From NCBI RefSeq assembly GCF_014773395.1, contig NZ_JACXAF010000001.1, positions 124,001 through 188,000 on the forward strand: DNA of 64,000 nucleotides, given 5' to 3'. The position numbers and the translations under genes were made by a program. The stretch comes from Neiella litorisoli (lineage in GTDB: Bacteria > Pseudomonadota > Gammaproteobacteria > Enterobacterales > Neiellaceae). Below the pieces are notes generated by a model. It did no database searches. It saw nothing but the letters and a program-made list of their open reading frames with translations, and had not been told where the DNA came from. How positions within the stretch are numbered: the stretch's first letter is position 1; every line of letters begins with the position of its first letter. This document shows, piece after piece, positions 26,021 through 36,722 of the stretch.

Positions 26021-27199
26021 TCAGATGTAATTTTTCAGGTCGAGCCCGTATGTGTCGGGCTTTTCAGCACTGATGATTTTGTCACTTTCGTATTGTGCCA
26101 AATTATACATTTCGACCTGAATGTGGCGGTTAAACTTGGCGTTGTAGACCAACTTTAAGACAGGTCGGGTTGGTGCCTTTTCGTTGATCTCCACGACCAC
26201 TCCCAAACGGCCACTTTGCAGTTTTACCAAAGTCCCAACTGGGTACACATTAATGCAGCGAATAAACGCATTGACCAGCTCCTGATCGAGCTTTTCTGGC
26301 GCCATGCTGCGAATAATGCTCAGCGCCGCAGTCGGTAGCATGGCTTTCTTGTAAACCCGCTCGCCGGTCAGGGCATCAAAAATATCAACAATCGAAGCCA
26401 TTCGCCCATATTGGCTGATGGCACTGCCGGACAGGCGTTTGGGGTAACCCGCACCGCTCAATTGTTCGTGATGCTGAACAATCACTTCCATGGTCGTTTT
26501 TGGCAATACGACTTGGTTTTCGTCAATAATGTCGCGCCCATGCAACACGTGCCGCTTCATTTGTTCGAATTCTTCGGGCATCAGTTTGCCGGGCTTGTTG
26601 AGGATTTCCTCCGGCACTCTGAGCTTACCAATATCATGCAGCAAGCCGCCGGTGACCATATCGGCAATGACCTTCTCGTCCAGCTTGAGATAACGACCAA
26701 ATACGCCGAGCAAAATACCCACGTTGATACTGTGCTCTAGCAAGTACTCATCTTTTTGCCGAATGCGAGTCATCATGGTAAGCGCTTGTGGATTACGAAA
26801 GACCGAGTCCATCAACCCTTCGCCTAACTCCTTAAACGCTTCAACATCAAGATTGTGGCCTTGCTGCAAGTCGCGAAACGCTTTTTTCTGCAGTTGTCTG
26901 GCCTGATTATGGAGCGCCTTAGCCTGCTCCATTTCGCGCTCAACGCTGACCATAGGTTCGTCGTAGCGCGTTTTAGGCTGGCTTTGCGAAGCATCAAGCC
27001 CCTCTGCCTTTTGTTGCTCCGGTAGTTTTTTGTCTGGATCGATATGTAGTTGCTCGACACCTTTGCTGATCAGTGCATCGATACTGGCTTGAGAGGTGAC
27101 AAACCCAGGTTTCTTGAGGGCAAAGTTACCCCGACATTTAGCAATGCCAGTGATAAACATACCCACCTTGAGTTCGTTGATCGAAATGGTTTTCGTCAT
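26021..27199 (-). CDS. HD-GYP domain cyclic-di-GMP phosphodiesterase with N-terminal DUF3391
   Basis: 392 residues. The N-terminal ~110 residues (ISINELKVGMFITGI onwards) are a DUF3391 domain. The HD-GYP domain carries LLHDIGK (HD at 188-189), H220 in HVLHGRD, HH at 243-244 and GYP at 251-253, so the metal ligands and the GYP signature are intact and the enzyme should hydrolyse c-di-GMP. The usual HHExxDGxGYP element reads HHEQLSGAGYP, replacing the aspartate. The start is ATG 27199; a TTG at 27205 is in frame. It lies 38 bp downstream of mrcA on the same strand. Confidence 0.9.
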   Translation of the reverse strand: MTKTISINELKVGMFITGIAKCRGNFALKKPGFVTSQASIDALISKGVEQLHIDPDKKLPEQQKAEGLDASQSQPKTRYDEPMVSVEREMEQAKALHNQARQLQKKAFRDLQQGHNLDVEAFKELGEGLMDSVFRNPQALTMMTRIRQKDEYLLEHSINVGILLGVFGRYLKLDEKVIADMVTGGLLHDIGKLRVPEEILNKPGKLMPEEFEQMKRHVLHGRDIIDENQVVLPKTTMEVIVQHHEQLSGAGYPKRLSGSAISQYGRMASIVDIFDALTGERVYKKAMLPTAALSIIRSMAPEKLDQELVNAFIRCINVYPVGTLVKLQSGRLGVVVEINEKAPTRPVLKLVYNAKFNRHIQVEMYNLAQYESDKIISAEKPDTYGLDLKNYI

Positions 27200-27237
27200 A
27201 CCCAACTACACGTTATCCCGCTATCAGTAGCACTAAT

Positions 27238-29853
27238 TTAAAACAATTCGTCATCGACAGTTGCAGGTTGCTGAACTTCATTATCAATGAATGGATCAAC
27301 CGGTTGCACTAATGATTCGGCATATTGGGTTGGCTCGGAGCCGGCCACAAAGTACTCGAAGCGAGTCGAGCTATCGGTACGATGAGTCAATAGTCCGGAC
27401 GATCGATCAATCCTAACACTGACAATATTATCCGGCGCAGTAAATGACTGAACCGGCATATTTTGCAATGCAACTTGCATAAATTTGATCCAAGCAGGCA
27501 ACGCCGTTTTAGCACCAAATTCCTTGCCGGTAATTTGGTTGCTACCGAGGTTGGGGTTGTAAGCCGTCGACCCCAGCTTGCGCCGGTGATCATCAAAACC
27601 AATCCAAGACGTTGCTACCAGATTCGGATGGAAACCAGAGAACCAAGCATCTTTGGCGTCATTGGTGGTACCTGTTTTACCGGCAATATCACGACGCTTT
27701 AAGGCTCGAGCTGCGCGCCAACCGGTACCGTTCCAGCCGGTGCCTGCGGACCAGTCGCCGCCGCCCCAAATCGCGCTATTCATCGCTTGAGTGACCAAGA
27801 ATGTGTTGGTGTCTGACACCACATGTGGCGCCTGCTGCGCCTGATCGACCGGTAATGCAGGGCAAATGGCGAATTGGTCTGCGGCAATCTCGGCAAATTC
27901 AGTCAGCTCAGTGAATTCAGTCATCGACTGTTGCAACGCCTCACATTCGGGGCAGGCAACCTTTGGCTGCTGTTGGAAGATTCGATTACCGTGCTGATCT
28001 TCAATCCGCTCGATTAGGTATGACTTCACTTGATAACCACCATTGGCAATGATGGCAAAGCCGTTCGCCACATCCAACGGAGCAAAGCTTGCCGAACCGA
28101 GCGCCAACGATTCATTGGGCGGAATGTCTTCAAGCGGGAAGCCAAACTTGCTCAGGTGCTGCCTGATCTTTTCAATGCCAACGGCCCGCAACAAGCGCAC
28201 CGACATCACGTTCTTCGACTGCGCCAAGCCCAAACGTAAACGAGTGTCACCATCATAGACTTCAGGTGAATTCTTCGGCCGCCAAGCCACTCCGGCAGAC
28301 GCATCCCAGTGGCTAATCGGCGCATCAGCAACTAAGGAAGCTAAACTGTAACCGTTGTCAAAGGCCGCAGAATAAATGAAGGGTTTGATGTTGGAGCCGA
28401 GCTGGCGCTTGGCTTGGAAGGCTCGGTTGAACTGGCTTTGGGCGAAGCTAAACCCGCCGACTAGGGCACGAATCGCGGCATCTTTTGGGTTCAGCGCAAT
28501 GAGCGCAGCAGAGGCTTCTGGCAATTGCGATAGCGCCAAAGAGCCATCGGTTGCAGCAACGGTCATGATGACATCACCGGGCTGAACAATCTCTGCGGCC
28601 GTTTTTGGTGCTGCGCCTTGGCGCTCATCGGTAATAAAAGCCCGTGCCCATTTCATGCCATCCCAATTGATCGTCCCTTGCGTGCCGTCGCGACGGATCA
28701 CTTGTGCCGACTGTTCAGCAACAGTCATTACCATCGCCGGGACAAGATGCTGATAGCCGCGGTATTGCTTCAGGTATTCAATGACCTGAGTCTGGTCCCA
28801 CATTGGCTCCGGTAACATCAATACTGGTTCTAGAGGCTGCTGTTGTTCGCTTTGATCGTCTAGTTCAGGCACCGCCAACCATGGGTTTGCAATGGCGCCA
28901 CGATAGCCGTGACGATGATCGTAATCGAGTAAGTTTTGTACCACCGCGTCAATGGCGGCTTGCTGTTGCTTTGAATCAATGGTGGTAAAGACTTTAAAGC
29001 CCGAGGTATAGGCGCGCTCCTCACCGTAGCGCTCAACCATATATTGGCGCGCCATTTCAGCAACATAAGGCGCATTCATCTCAATCGCCGGACCGTGGTA
29101 CTTACCTTCTAACGGCGCCTGCATCGCCTCTTTGAATTGTTCTCGGGTAATGGCTTCTACTGCCAACATCCGCGCCAACACGACATTACGGCGCTCGACC
29201 GCATTTTCAACGGAATAAATCGGATTCAGAATCGACGGTGCTTTTGGCAAACCGGCAATCATGGCGATTTCAGGCAGGGTCAGTTGGTCAACCGTCTTAC
29301 CGAAATAGACTTCCGCCGCAGCGCCAACACCATGGGCACGATAGCCCAGCGGAATTTTGTTGAGATAGAGTTCGAGGATCTGATCTTTGGTCAGCAGTTG
29401 CTCGATGCGCCAAGCGAGCAGAATTTCGCGAATTTTTCGGCGATAAGTTTTGTCACGGGTTAGATAAAAGTTACGCGCCACCTGCATGGTGATGGTACTC
29501 GCCCCCTGGCGCTTTTCGCCGGTAGTCACCAGAGACACGAAAGCACGGGTGACACCAATCAGGTCAATACCGGGGTGATCGTAAAAACGGGAATCTTCAA
29601 CCGCCAGAAAGGCGTCTTTCATCTGCTGAGGAATTTGCTCAATAGCCAGCGGGATGCGGCGTTTCTCACCGAACTGCGAGATCAACACACCATCATTGGT
29701 ATACACCAGCATGGGAGTTTGCAGTTGGACATCTTTAAGTTCGGTAACGTCTGGCAGGTCACGACTGAAATAAACCGCAACAGCAATGGCGACAATCAGC
29801 CCGAGCACGCCGCAGCTGAAGAAAAAAATCAATAGAGAACGCAATAATTTCAC
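27238..29853 (-). CDS. mrcA: Penicillin-binding protein 1A, bifunctional peptidoglycan synthase
   Basis: Class A PBP of 871 residues. It has an N-terminal membrane anchor (about 8-28), a GT51 glycosyltransferase domain (AVEDSRFYDHPGIDL, GASTITMQVARNFYL, RKIREILLAWRIEQLL), an OB-like insert, and a transpeptidase domain with the serine motif GSNIKP, SKN and KTGTTNDAKDAWF. It polymerises and cross-links peptidoglycan in the periplasm. It is divergent from pilM, the position of mrcA in many gammaproteobacteria. Confidence 0.96.
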   Translation of the reverse strand: MKLLRSLLIFFFSCGVLGLIVAIAVAVYFSRDLPDVTELKDVQLQTPMLVYTNDGVLISQFGEKRRIPLAIEQIPQQMKDAFLAVEDSRFYDHPGIDLIGVTRAFVSLVTTGEKRQGASTITMQVARNFYLTRDKTYRRKIREILLAWRIEQLLTKDQILELYLNKIPLGYRAHGVGAAAEVYFGKTVDQLTLPEIAMIAGLPKAPSILNPIYSVENAVERRNVVLARMLAVEAITREQFKEAMQAPLEGKYHGPAIEMNAPYVAEMARQYMVERYGEERAYTSGFKVFTTIDSKQQQAAIDAVVQNLLDYDHRHGYRGAIANPWLAVPELDDQSEQQQPLEPVLMLPEPMWDQTQVIEYLKQYRGYQHLVPAMVMTVAEQSAQVIRRDGTQGTINWDGMKWARAFITDERQGAAPKTAAEIVQPGDVIMTVAATDGSLALSQLPEASAALIALNPKDAAIRALVGGFSFAQSQFNRAFQAKRQLGSNIKPFIYSAAFDNGYSLASLVADAPISHWDASAGVAWRPKNSPEVYDGDTRLRLGLAQSKNVMSVRLLRAVGIEKIRQHLSKFGFPLEDIPPNESLALGSASFAPLDVANGFAIIANGGYQVKSYLIERIEDQHGNRIFQQQPKVACPECEALQQSMTEFTELTEFAEIAADQFAICPALPVDQAQQAPHVVSDTNTFLVTQAMNSAIWGGGDWSAGTGWNGTGWRAARALKRRDIAGKTGTTNDAKDAWFSGFHPNLVATSWIGFDDHRRKLGSTAYNPNLGSNQITGKEFGAKTALPAWIKFMQVALQNMPVQSFTAPDNIVSVRIDRSSGLLTHRTDSSTRFEYFVAGSEPTQYAESLVQPVDPFIDNEVQQPATVDDELF

Positions 29854-30087
29854 GGTTAGTAATCACTTACATCATGAAGCCGCAGCCAAAATCCAGTCCC
29901 TTCCGTCAGGGCCTATTGGCCTGTGCTGTATTCATCAGACCACAGGGGCAAGAGTATAAAGAAGTCGTTGCGCAAAAGACACAAAATAGCGAACTGTGTT
30001 GAAACTCCACGTAAAAGCGCTTGTTTTTTTGTGCAGGTCTAACAGTATAATCAAGCTTAACAATAGCATTACAATGGATTTGCATAC

Positions 30088-31161
30088 GTGAAACTTGAGC
30101 GCTTATGGAAACGTAGCCAACCGCCATTGATTGGTCTTGATATTGGTTCCCATTCCGCCAAAGCCGTATTACTAAGCAAAACTGAAGATGGCTGGGTGTT
30201 AGAAAATGCATCCCAAGTAGCCATCCCGACTGGTGCTGTTGAAGAACATGAGATTAAAGATTTTGAAGCGGTTGGTAATGCCCTTCGGCCATTATTAACC
30301 CGCTTTGGTAAAAAGAATAACTTGGTTGCGGCGGCAGTTGCCGGTTCGTCCGTGATCACCAAGATCATTTACGTCGACGGCGGTGGCACCGAAGCTGATT
30401 TAGAAGCTCAGGTGCAGATTGAAGCCGACCACTTAATTCCTTTCCCGCTTGAAGAAGTCAGTCTTGATTTCGAAGTCATCGGTACCAACAGTTCAGATAC
30501 CAGCCGCAAAGACATTCTGCTAAGCGCTTGTCGCACCGAACACGTCGAGTCGCGAGTGGCAGCATTGGAAACCGCCGGCTACACGCCGAAAGTGATGGAC
30601 ATTGAAGCCTTTGCGCTCGGTCGCACGTTAGCGGTGATGAGTAAGCAGTTCCCCGACGACATGGCTAACAATACGGTAGCGATGGTCGATATCGGCGCCA
30701 ATATGATGCTGTTCAGCATTGTCAGCGATGGCGAAACAATTTACAGCCGCGAGCAGCCATTTGGTGGCGAGCAATTTAACCAAGCAGTGGTCGGTTATTA
30801 CGGCATGGAGCCCCATGCTGTTGAGGAAGCCAAGCTGGCCGGCACGCTACCGGCTAATTATGATTTTGAGGTGCTGGCGCCGTTTCAGACCCAGATGGTG
30901 CAGCAAATCCGCCGCAATATTCAGATTTTCTCAACATCAAGTGGCATTAGTGAAATCGATGCTTTGATCCTCAGTGGTGGCAGTGCCATTCTGCCCGGTA
31001 CCGTTGAATTGCTGCGCGAAGAATTGGCGCTTCACGCCATTGTTGCCAATCCTTTTGTCAACATGACCGTGGCGGAATCACTGGATCAGGAAAAACTCGC
31101 CGCATCGGCTCATCAATATGCCATTGCCTGTGGCCTAGCCATGAGAGGCCATCACGAATGA
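30088..31161 (+). CDS. pilM: Type IV pilus inner-membrane platform protein PilM
   Basis: Actin-like cytoplasmic ATP-binding protein that docks the short N terminus of PilN and links the pilus motor to the alignment complex. 357 residues with GLDIGSHSAKAVLL (phosphate loop), VDIGANMMLFSI and ILSGGSAILPG (adenosine motif). The gene starts with GTG 30088. It opens the pilMNOPQ operon and overlaps pilN by four bases (ATGA). Confidence 0.95.
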   Translation: MKLERLWKRSQPPLIGLDIGSHSAKAVLLSKTEDGWVLENASQVAIPTGAVEEHEIKDFEAVGNALRPLLTRFGKKNNLVAAAVAGSSVITKIIYVDGGGTEADLEAQVQIEADHLIPFPLEEVSLDFEVIGTNSSDTSRKDILLSACRTEHVESRVAALETAGYTPKVMDIEAFALGRTLAVMSKQFPDDMANNTVAMVDIGANMMLFSIVSDGETIYSREQPFGGEQFNQAVVGYYGMEPHAVEEAKLAGTLPANYDFEVLAPFQTQMVQQIRRNIQIFSTSSGISEIDALILSGGSAILPGTVELLREELALHAIVANPFVNMTVAESLDQEKLAASAHQYAIACGLAMRGHHE

Positions 31162-31742
31162 GTCAGATCAACCTGCTGCCATGGCGTGAAGAAGCCAAGC
31201 AAAAGCAACAACAAGAATATTTAACCATGCTGCTGGCTGCTGCTATTGGTGCGGCGCTGATTATGTTTGCAGTGTCATCGTTTTACAGCAGCAAGATCTC
31301 GACACAGCAGGCGCGGAACAATTATCTCCTGCAAGAAACAGCAATTCTGGATAAAAAGATTCAGGAGCTCAACGACCTCAAGCAACGCAAAAAAGATTTG
31401 GAGCAGCGCTTAAAGCTGGTTCAAGAGCTGCAGCTCAGCCGTAACCTGCTCACTCAATTATTTAACGCCATGGCCGATATTATTCCTGCAGGTGTTTATT
31501 TAACTCGGGTTGAGAAAACCGGCCGCTTGCTAAAGATTGAGGGCATTAGCGAATCGAACAACCGGCTAGCCAATTTGGTGCGTAACATCGACGACTTAGA
31601 TTGGCTCCACAGCCCAAGCATCCAAACCATTGAGGTGGATGAGATCCGTCCGAAATTACTGAGCAAGTTCGTCATGACGGTGCAAATCGTCGAGCAAGAG
31701 CTGACCTCATCCGAGCAAGGAGGAAAAGCCAATGGCAATTGA
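31158..31742 (+). CDS. pilN: Type IV pilus alignment protein PilN
   Basis: 194 residues: the N-terminal INLLPWREE motif that binds PilM, one membrane helix (about 23-45), a coiled coil and a periplasmic ferredoxin-like domain. It forms the inner-membrane alignment subcomplex with PilO. It overlaps pilM by four bases and pilO by eleven. Confidence 0.94.
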   Translation: MSQINLLPWREEAKQKQQQEYLTMLLAAAIGAALIMFAVSSFYSSKISTQQARNNYLLQETAILDKKIQELNDLKQRKKDLEQRLKLVQELQLSRNLLTQLFNAMADIIPAGVYLTRVEKTGRLLKIEGISESNNRLANLVRNIDDLDWLHSPSIQTIEVDEIRPKLLSKFVMTVQIVEQELTSSEQGGKANGN

Positions 31743-32352
31743 TTGGCGCGCCGAGTTCGAACAGCTGAAGCAAGTCGATCTTGATTTAGAAAACATGGGT
31801 GGCTGGCCAATTTTGGTCAAACTGATTTTTGCTGTGATGTGCTCGGTGTTCGCGGCGTTTTTGGTGTATTACTTTGTGATTAGCGATCAGCTCGATACCT
31901 TAGAGCATGAACGCAACGTTGAAGTAGAGCTGCGGCAAAAATATCAGGTTAAATATGGCGTCGCGGTGAACGTTGAAATTTACCGCGCCCAGCTAGCTGA
32001 AATCGAAGAGCAATTTCAGTCCATGCTCAAACAATTGCCAACCCGCCACGAAACCGCGGCACTACTGGACGATATGACCTATGTCGGCACAGCGAACGGG
32101 TTGCGCTTCGACAAACTGGAATGGCAACCCGAGCAGCAACAAGAATTCTATATTGAACTGCCAATGAAGTTAGAGGCAGTAGGCCAATACCATCAGCTTG
32201 GCCAGTTTGTCAGCGATGTCGCAAGTTTGTCACGAATTATCAGCTTGCATGACTTTGAGCTGGTCGCCGATCCGGACTCTGACAAAGAATTACTCAAGAT
32301 GAGCGTGCAAGCTCGCACCTATCGCTATAAAGAAGCGGAGGAGCAACAATGA
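31732..32352 (+). CDS. pilO: Type IV pilus alignment protein PilO
   Basis: 206 residues: a short cytoplasmic segment, one membrane helix (about 24-46), a coiled coil and a periplasmic domain ending SVQARTYRY. It forms heterodimers with PilN and contacts PilP. Its start lies inside pilN and its stop overlaps pilP by four bases, showing tight translational coupling. Confidence 0.93.
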   Translation: MAIDWRAEFEQLKQVDLDLENMGGWPILVKLIFAVMCSVFAAFLVYYFVISDQLDTLEHERNVEVELRQKYQVKYGVAVNVEIYRAQLAEIEEQFQSMLKQLPTRHETAALLDDMTYVGTANGLRFDKLEWQPEQQQEFYIELPMKLEAVGQYHQLGQFVSDVASLSRIISLHDFELVADPDSDKELLKMSVQARTYRYKEAEEQQ

Positions 32353-32864
32353 GATTAGTTGCAATGCTGCTCGCCGCTTGTTTACTGGCCGGATGTGGCG
32401 ACGACTTAGCCGACGTAAAACAATTTGTGCAAAATACTCAGGATGCTTATCGGCCGAAACCCGAACCATTACCTGAAGTACCCGAGTTTACTCACATTCC
32501 GTACACCGCCAAGGTCGTTCGGAGCCCGTTTGTCGAGCCGGTCCCTGAATTGATTGAAGTTCAAGTCGCTCAGCGCAAAGACTGCCTGACGCCACAACCT
32601 GACCGACAACGCCACCCATTGGAATCGTTTGCCCTCGATGACATTACGATGCGCGGTACCATGGGAACAGACAAACAGCTGTATGGCTTGGTACAAGCCG
32701 ACAGCGGCAGTATTTATCAGATCCAGATTAATGATTATCTGGGCCTGTTTCATGGCCGAGTCGTTGCCGTTACCGCACGTCAAATCTTAATCGAGGAGAT
32801 GGTGCCAGAAGGTGACGGTTGCTGGGCCAAACGCATGAATAAATTAGAATTAATCTCCGGCTGA
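32349..32864 (+). CDS. pilP: Type IV pilus lipoprotein PilP
   Basis: 171-residue lipoprotein with lipobox LLAGC (acylated Cys16) and +2 Gly. A flexible proline-rich stretch (FTHIPYTAKVVRSPF) is followed by the beta-domain (LDDITMRGTMG, YQIQINDYLG) that binds the secretin. It bridges the PilN/PilO complex and PilQ. Confidence 0.93.
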   Translation: MRLVAMLLAACLLAGCGDDLADVKQFVQNTQDAYRPKPEPLPEVPEFTHIPYTAKVVRSPFVEPVPELIEVQVAQRKDCLTPQPDRQRHPLESFALDDITMRGTMGTDKQLYGLVQADSGSIYQIQINDYLGLFHGRVVAVTARQILIEEMVPEGDGCWAKRMNKLELISG

Positions 32865-32878
32865 TCACGGGGAAAGTG

Positions 32879-34915
32879 ATGGGAGCAAGACTCGTGTTAA
32901 TTCGACAGATATGGCGCATTCTTCTGGTAGTGGCATTACTACCAACCATGGTCTTGGCCAGTCAGCCACAGCTCATTGATGTTCGTTATAACAATTTGGT
33001 TAACGACCAATTTGAACTCGAGCTGGTCTTTGACCAGCCGTTTTTACCGCCACAAACCACAGTTGCAAAGCTTCCCGAGCAAGTCATTGTGTCATTCCCT
33101 GATAGCGTCTCGGCCATGACGCTGTCGAGCATTCCTGTTGATGAAAAAGGCGTGCAACGGGTTAACTTTTTTCAAACATCAGAAGGGCTTGCCGTCCATA
33201 CCGTGATGGATCGCCTACGCCCCTATTCTGGCCGCATTCAGGGCAATAGTTACATCCTCAGCCTTGGCCGTGTCGATGGCGCAGATAATGACGACTTACC
33301 TGATTACCTGAATGAAATTACCGCCATTGATTTTCGTCGCAGCGACAGTGGCGGCGGCGATGTGTTGATCTTTCTTGCGCGTAACTCAGTCGCTGCTGAT
33401 GTGATCCAGCAGGGCGAGAAGGTGGTGGTCAGCTTCTTCGATGTCAGCATTACCGAAGCGCTCGTAGCGCTGCTTGATGTCACCGATTTTGCCACTGTGG
33501 TGGAATCCATCGATGTTCAGCAACAACAACAGAAAGTCACCCTAACCATTGCGGCAAACGGTGATTATCGCTTCCATCATCAACAGGTCGATAACTTATT
33601 TACGGTCAGCTTAGAGCCGGTTCTGGAAGCCGAAATTGCCCAACAATCAAAGTATTCGGGCAAGCCCATCTCGCTGAACTTCCAAGACATTCCGGTTCGT
33701 ACCGTACTGCAAATTATTGCTGATCATAACGGCTTCAACCTAGTCACGACCGACACCATTACCGGCAACATGACACTGCGTTTAGATGGTGTGCCTTGGG
33801 ATCAAGCGCTTGACATGATTCTCAAAATTCGCGGCTTGGGTAAACGAATGGAAGGCAATATCTTGTTAGTGGCGCCAGCCGATGAGTTGGCGATCCGCGA
33901 GGCACAAGAATTGCGTGCCCAACAAGAGGTCGAAAAACTCGCGCCACTATTTGCCGAATACGTGCAAATCAATTATGCCAAGGCCGATGACATTGCTGAG
34001 TTGCTCAAGAATGATGAAGCCAACATGCTGTCAGAGCGCGGCTCGGTAACCGTTGATGAACGAACCAACACCTTACTCATTCGTGACACTGCCGAACAAT
34101 TGGAAGAAGTTCGTCGCCTGATCACCGTACTCGACCGCCCAGTCAAGCAAGTGTTGATTGAATCTCGGGTGGTCAATGTCCGCGATAGCGTTGGCGAAGA
34201 GTTGGGTGTCCGCTGGGGGATCACCAACACCTTCGACGCAGGTTCTGGCAATGGCGCCACATCCGGCACTATTGAAGGAGCCAACGATGCCAATAATGGC
34301 GTCGTGCCATCGATTGCCGACCGCATGAACGTTGATTTACCGGTTGCCAATGCTGCCGGATCGATTGCCTTCCAAGTGGCTAAATTGGCGGATGGTACCG
34401 TCATTGACCTCGAGCTATCGGCTCTGGAAGTGGAGAACAAAGGTGAAATTATCGCCAGCCCACGGATCACCACCGCCAACCAAAAGCCGGCCTATATTGA
34501 GCAAGGTGTCGAAATTCCATATGAAGAAGCCACTTCCAGCGGCGCGACCAATATCGAATTCAAAAAAGCAGTGCTGAGTTTGCGGGTAACGCCGCACATT
34601 ACCCCCGACAACCGTATCATTCTCGATTTGGTGATCACCCAAGATACCCAAGGCGAGGAAGTACCGACTTCCGCTGGCGGCCGCGCGGTTGCAATCGACA
34701 AACAGGAAATTGGCACGCAAGTCTTGGTGGATAATGGCGAAACCGTTGTTTTAGGTGGTATTTATCAGCAAATTAATACCAAATCAGTTTCCAAAGTTCC
34801 GGTTTTAGGTGACCTTCCTGCGGTCGGCTGGCTATTCCGCAATACCAATGAATCCAACGAAAAACGAGAATTGCTGATTTTTGTGACCCCAAGAATCATC
34901 ACCGAAACGCTATGA
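32879..34915 (+). CDS. pilQ: Type IV pilus secretin PilQ
   Basis: Outer-membrane secretin through which the pilus passes. About 678 residues: signal peptide, AMIN-type domains that bind peptidoglycan (about 30-240), an STN/N0 domain (ISLNFQDIPVRTVLQIIADH), an N1 domain, and the C-terminal secretin domain (QVLVDNGETVVLGGIYQQ, then VPVLGDLPAVGWLFRN). The start is ambiguous: ATG 32879 has GGGGA 5 bases upstream, while GTG 32894 has GGGAG 8 bases upstream and gives a more compact signal peptide. Last gene of pilMNOPQ, followed by aroK as in most gammaproteobacteria. Confidence 0.95.
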   Translation: MGARLVLIRQIWRILLVVALLPTMVLASQPQLIDVRYNNLVNDQFELELVFDQPFLPPQTTVAKLPEQVIVSFPDSVSAMTLSSIPVDEKGVQRVNFFQTSEGLAVHTVMDRLRPYSGRIQGNSYILSLGRVDGADNDDLPDYLNEITAIDFRRSDSGGGDVLIFLARNSVAADVIQQGEKVVVSFFDVSITEALVALLDVTDFATVVESIDVQQQQQKVTLTIAANGDYRFHHQQVDNLFTVSLEPVLEAEIAQQSKYSGKPISLNFQDIPVRTVLQIIADHNGFNLVTTDTITGNMTLRLDGVPWDQALDMILKIRGLGKRMEGNILLVAPADELAIREAQELRAQQEVEKLAPLFAEYVQINYAKADDIAELLKNDEANMLSERGSVTVDERTNTLLIRDTAEQLEEVRRLITVLDRPVKQVLIESRVVNVRDSVGEELGVRWGITNTFDAGSGNGATSGTIEGANDANNGVVPSIADRMNVDLPVANAAGSIAFQVAKLADGTVIDLELSALEVENKGEIIASPRITTANQKPAYIEQGVEIPYEEATSSGATNIEFKKAVLSLRVTPHITPDNRIILDLVITQDTQGEEVPTSAGGRAVAIDKQEIGTQVLVDNGETVVLGGIYQQINTKSVSKVPVLGDLPAVGWLFRNTNESNEKRELLIFVTPRIITETL

Positions 34916-35100
34916 TTCTTTACAAAGCCGTCAAAAAATCATATAAACATCGGTCGGAATTGCGCTGACCGGAACTCGGCGCAATCACTAACGACCAAAA
35001 TGCGCTGTTTGGCGCTGAACTTCGCACTCTCGAGCGCAATTAATTCTGATAGACGTTCACGGTAGAAGCGAACACTTCTTGATTTACCCGTAAAGACGCA

Positions 35101-35619
35101 ATGGCTGAAAAAAGAAATATATTCCTTGTTGGCCCAATGGGAGCCGGCAAAAGCACAATTGGCCGCCAATTGGCCCAAGAACTTCATCTGCAGTTCTTCG
35201 ATTCAGATCAAGAAATTGAGAAGCGCACCGGCGCTGATATTTCTTGGGTATTCGATATCGAAGGCGAAGCTGGCTTTCGTGCTCGCGAAGAATCTGTGAT
35301 CAATGATCTGACAGAAAAGCAGGGCATCGTTCTGGCAACTGGTGGCGGCTCCATTAAGAGCAAAGAAAATCGCAATCGTTTGTCAGCGCGCGGCATTGTC
35401 GTGTATCTGGAAACGTCCATCGACAAGCAGTTTGCTCGCACCCAACGCGACAAACGCCGACCACTTCTTGCCAATGCCGACGATCCACGTGAAGTATTGG
35501 AAGAGCTGGCCGGAGAGCGCAACGAACTGTACAACGAAATCGCCGATGTCGTCGTTCAAACTGACGATCAAAGCGCCAAAGTTGTCGCCAGCCAAATCAT
35601 CAAACAACTCGATCTGTAA
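35101..35619 (+). CDS. aroK: Shikimate kinase
   Basis: Phosphorylates shikimate at the 3-hydroxyl in the chorismate pathway. 172 residues with Walker [10 protein letters not shown] (11-19), the DSD shikimate-binding element (FFDSDQEIE), GFRAREE, and ATGGGS. It lies between pilQ and aroB, a strongly conserved neighbourhood. Confidence 0.97.
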   Translation: MAEKRNIFLVGPMGAGKSTIGRQLAQELHLQFFDSDQEIEKRTGADISWVFDIEGEAGFRAREESVINDLTEKQGIVLATGGGSIKSKENRNRLSARGIVVYLETSIDKQFARTQRDKRRPLLANADDPREVLEELAGERNELYNEIADVVVQTDDQSAKVVASQIIKQLDL

Positions 35620-35631
35620 AAGAGGTTGAAT

Positions 35632-36705
35632 ATGGAGCAGGTCACAGTCCAGCTGGATGACCGTAGTTACCCGATTTTCATTGGTTCGGGACTCATCAAG
35701 GATAGCAACTACATTGCTCCATACATTCGCGGCAAAAAGGTTGTCATTGTCACCAATGAAACCGTCGCGCCGCTTTACCTTGATGCAGCGTCAGAGGCCC
35801 TTACTGCATTTGATGTCAGTGCCGTTGTGCTGCCAGATGGCGAGCAATACAAAACGCTAGAGCACCTCAATAGTGTGTTCGACAAGCTGCTGGCAGACAA
35901 TCACGGCCGCGATACCACTCTGGTTGCCTTGGGCGGCGGCGTCATTGGTGATATGGCCGGCTTTGCGGCAGCTTGCTACCAACGCGGTGTCGACTTTATT
36001 CAAATTCCGACGACCTTGTTGGCGCAAGTGGATTCTTCAGTTGGTGGTAAAACCGCGGTCAATCACCCGCTGGGCAAAAACATGATTGGCGCCTTCTACC
36101 AACCGCGAGCGGTGATCATCGACATCGACTGCCTGCAAACGCTGCCCAAGCGCGAGCTTTCTGCCGGCATGGCTGAAGTCATCAAATACGGCATCATCGA
36201 AGATTTCGAGTTCTTTGAATGGCTTGAGCAACATATGGATGAGCTGATGACGCTGGAGCCAGCTTTAATGGCCAAAGCCATTGCTCGTTGCTGCCAGATA
36301 AAAGCCGATGTTGTCGCTGCCGATGAGACCGAACGTGGAAAACGCGCCCTACTCAATTTAGGCCATACCTTTGGCCACGCCATTGAAGCTGAACAAGGCT
36401 ACGGCAATTGGCTTCACGGCGAAGCGGTCGGCACCGGCATGGTGCTCGCCAGCCAAACCGCACTGCTCGAAGGGCTAATCGATCAAGCACAACATGATCG
36501 AATGGTGGCCTTGATCAAAGCCGCGGATTTGCCAGTTACAAAACCGGCCGAGATGGATTATGCTGCTTTTATCAAGCACATGATGCGCGATAAGAAAGTC
36601 CAAGAGGGCAAATTGCGCTTAGTGCTGCCAGAAGCAATCGGTCGAGCTGGTATCTATAGCGCTGTGCCAGAATCCGTATTGCAACAGGTGATCGACAGCC
36701 ACTGA
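35632..36705 (+). CDS. aroB: 3-Dehydroquinate synthase
   Basis: NAD- and zinc-dependent cyclisation of DAHP, the second step of the chorismate pathway. 357 residues with [24 protein letters not shown], the long [19 protein letters not shown] block, and the zinc-binding [11 protein letters not shown] and GEAV motifs. ATG 35632 is chosen for its GAGG ribosome site; a TTG six bases upstream is in frame. It is 12 bp after aroK. Confidence 0.97.
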   Translation: MEQVTVQLDDRSYPIFIGSGLIKDSNYIAPYIRGKKVVIVTNETVAPLYLDAASEALTAFDVSAVVLPDGEQYKTLEHLNSVFDKLLADNHGRDTTLVALGGGVIGDMAGFAAACYQRGVDFIQIPTTLLAQVDSSVGGKTAVNHPLGKNMIGAFYQPRAVIIDIDCLQTLPKRELSAGMAEVIKYGIIEDFEFFEWLEQHMDELMTLEPALMAKAIARCCQIKADVVAADETERGKRALLNLGHTFGHAIEAEQGYGNWLHGEAVGTGMVLASQTALLEGLIDQAQHDRMVALIKAADLPVTKPAEMDYAAFIKHMMRDKKVQEGKLRLVLPEAIGRAGIYSAVPESVLQQVIDSH

Positions 36706-36722
36706 ACCACGCAGGCCCTTTG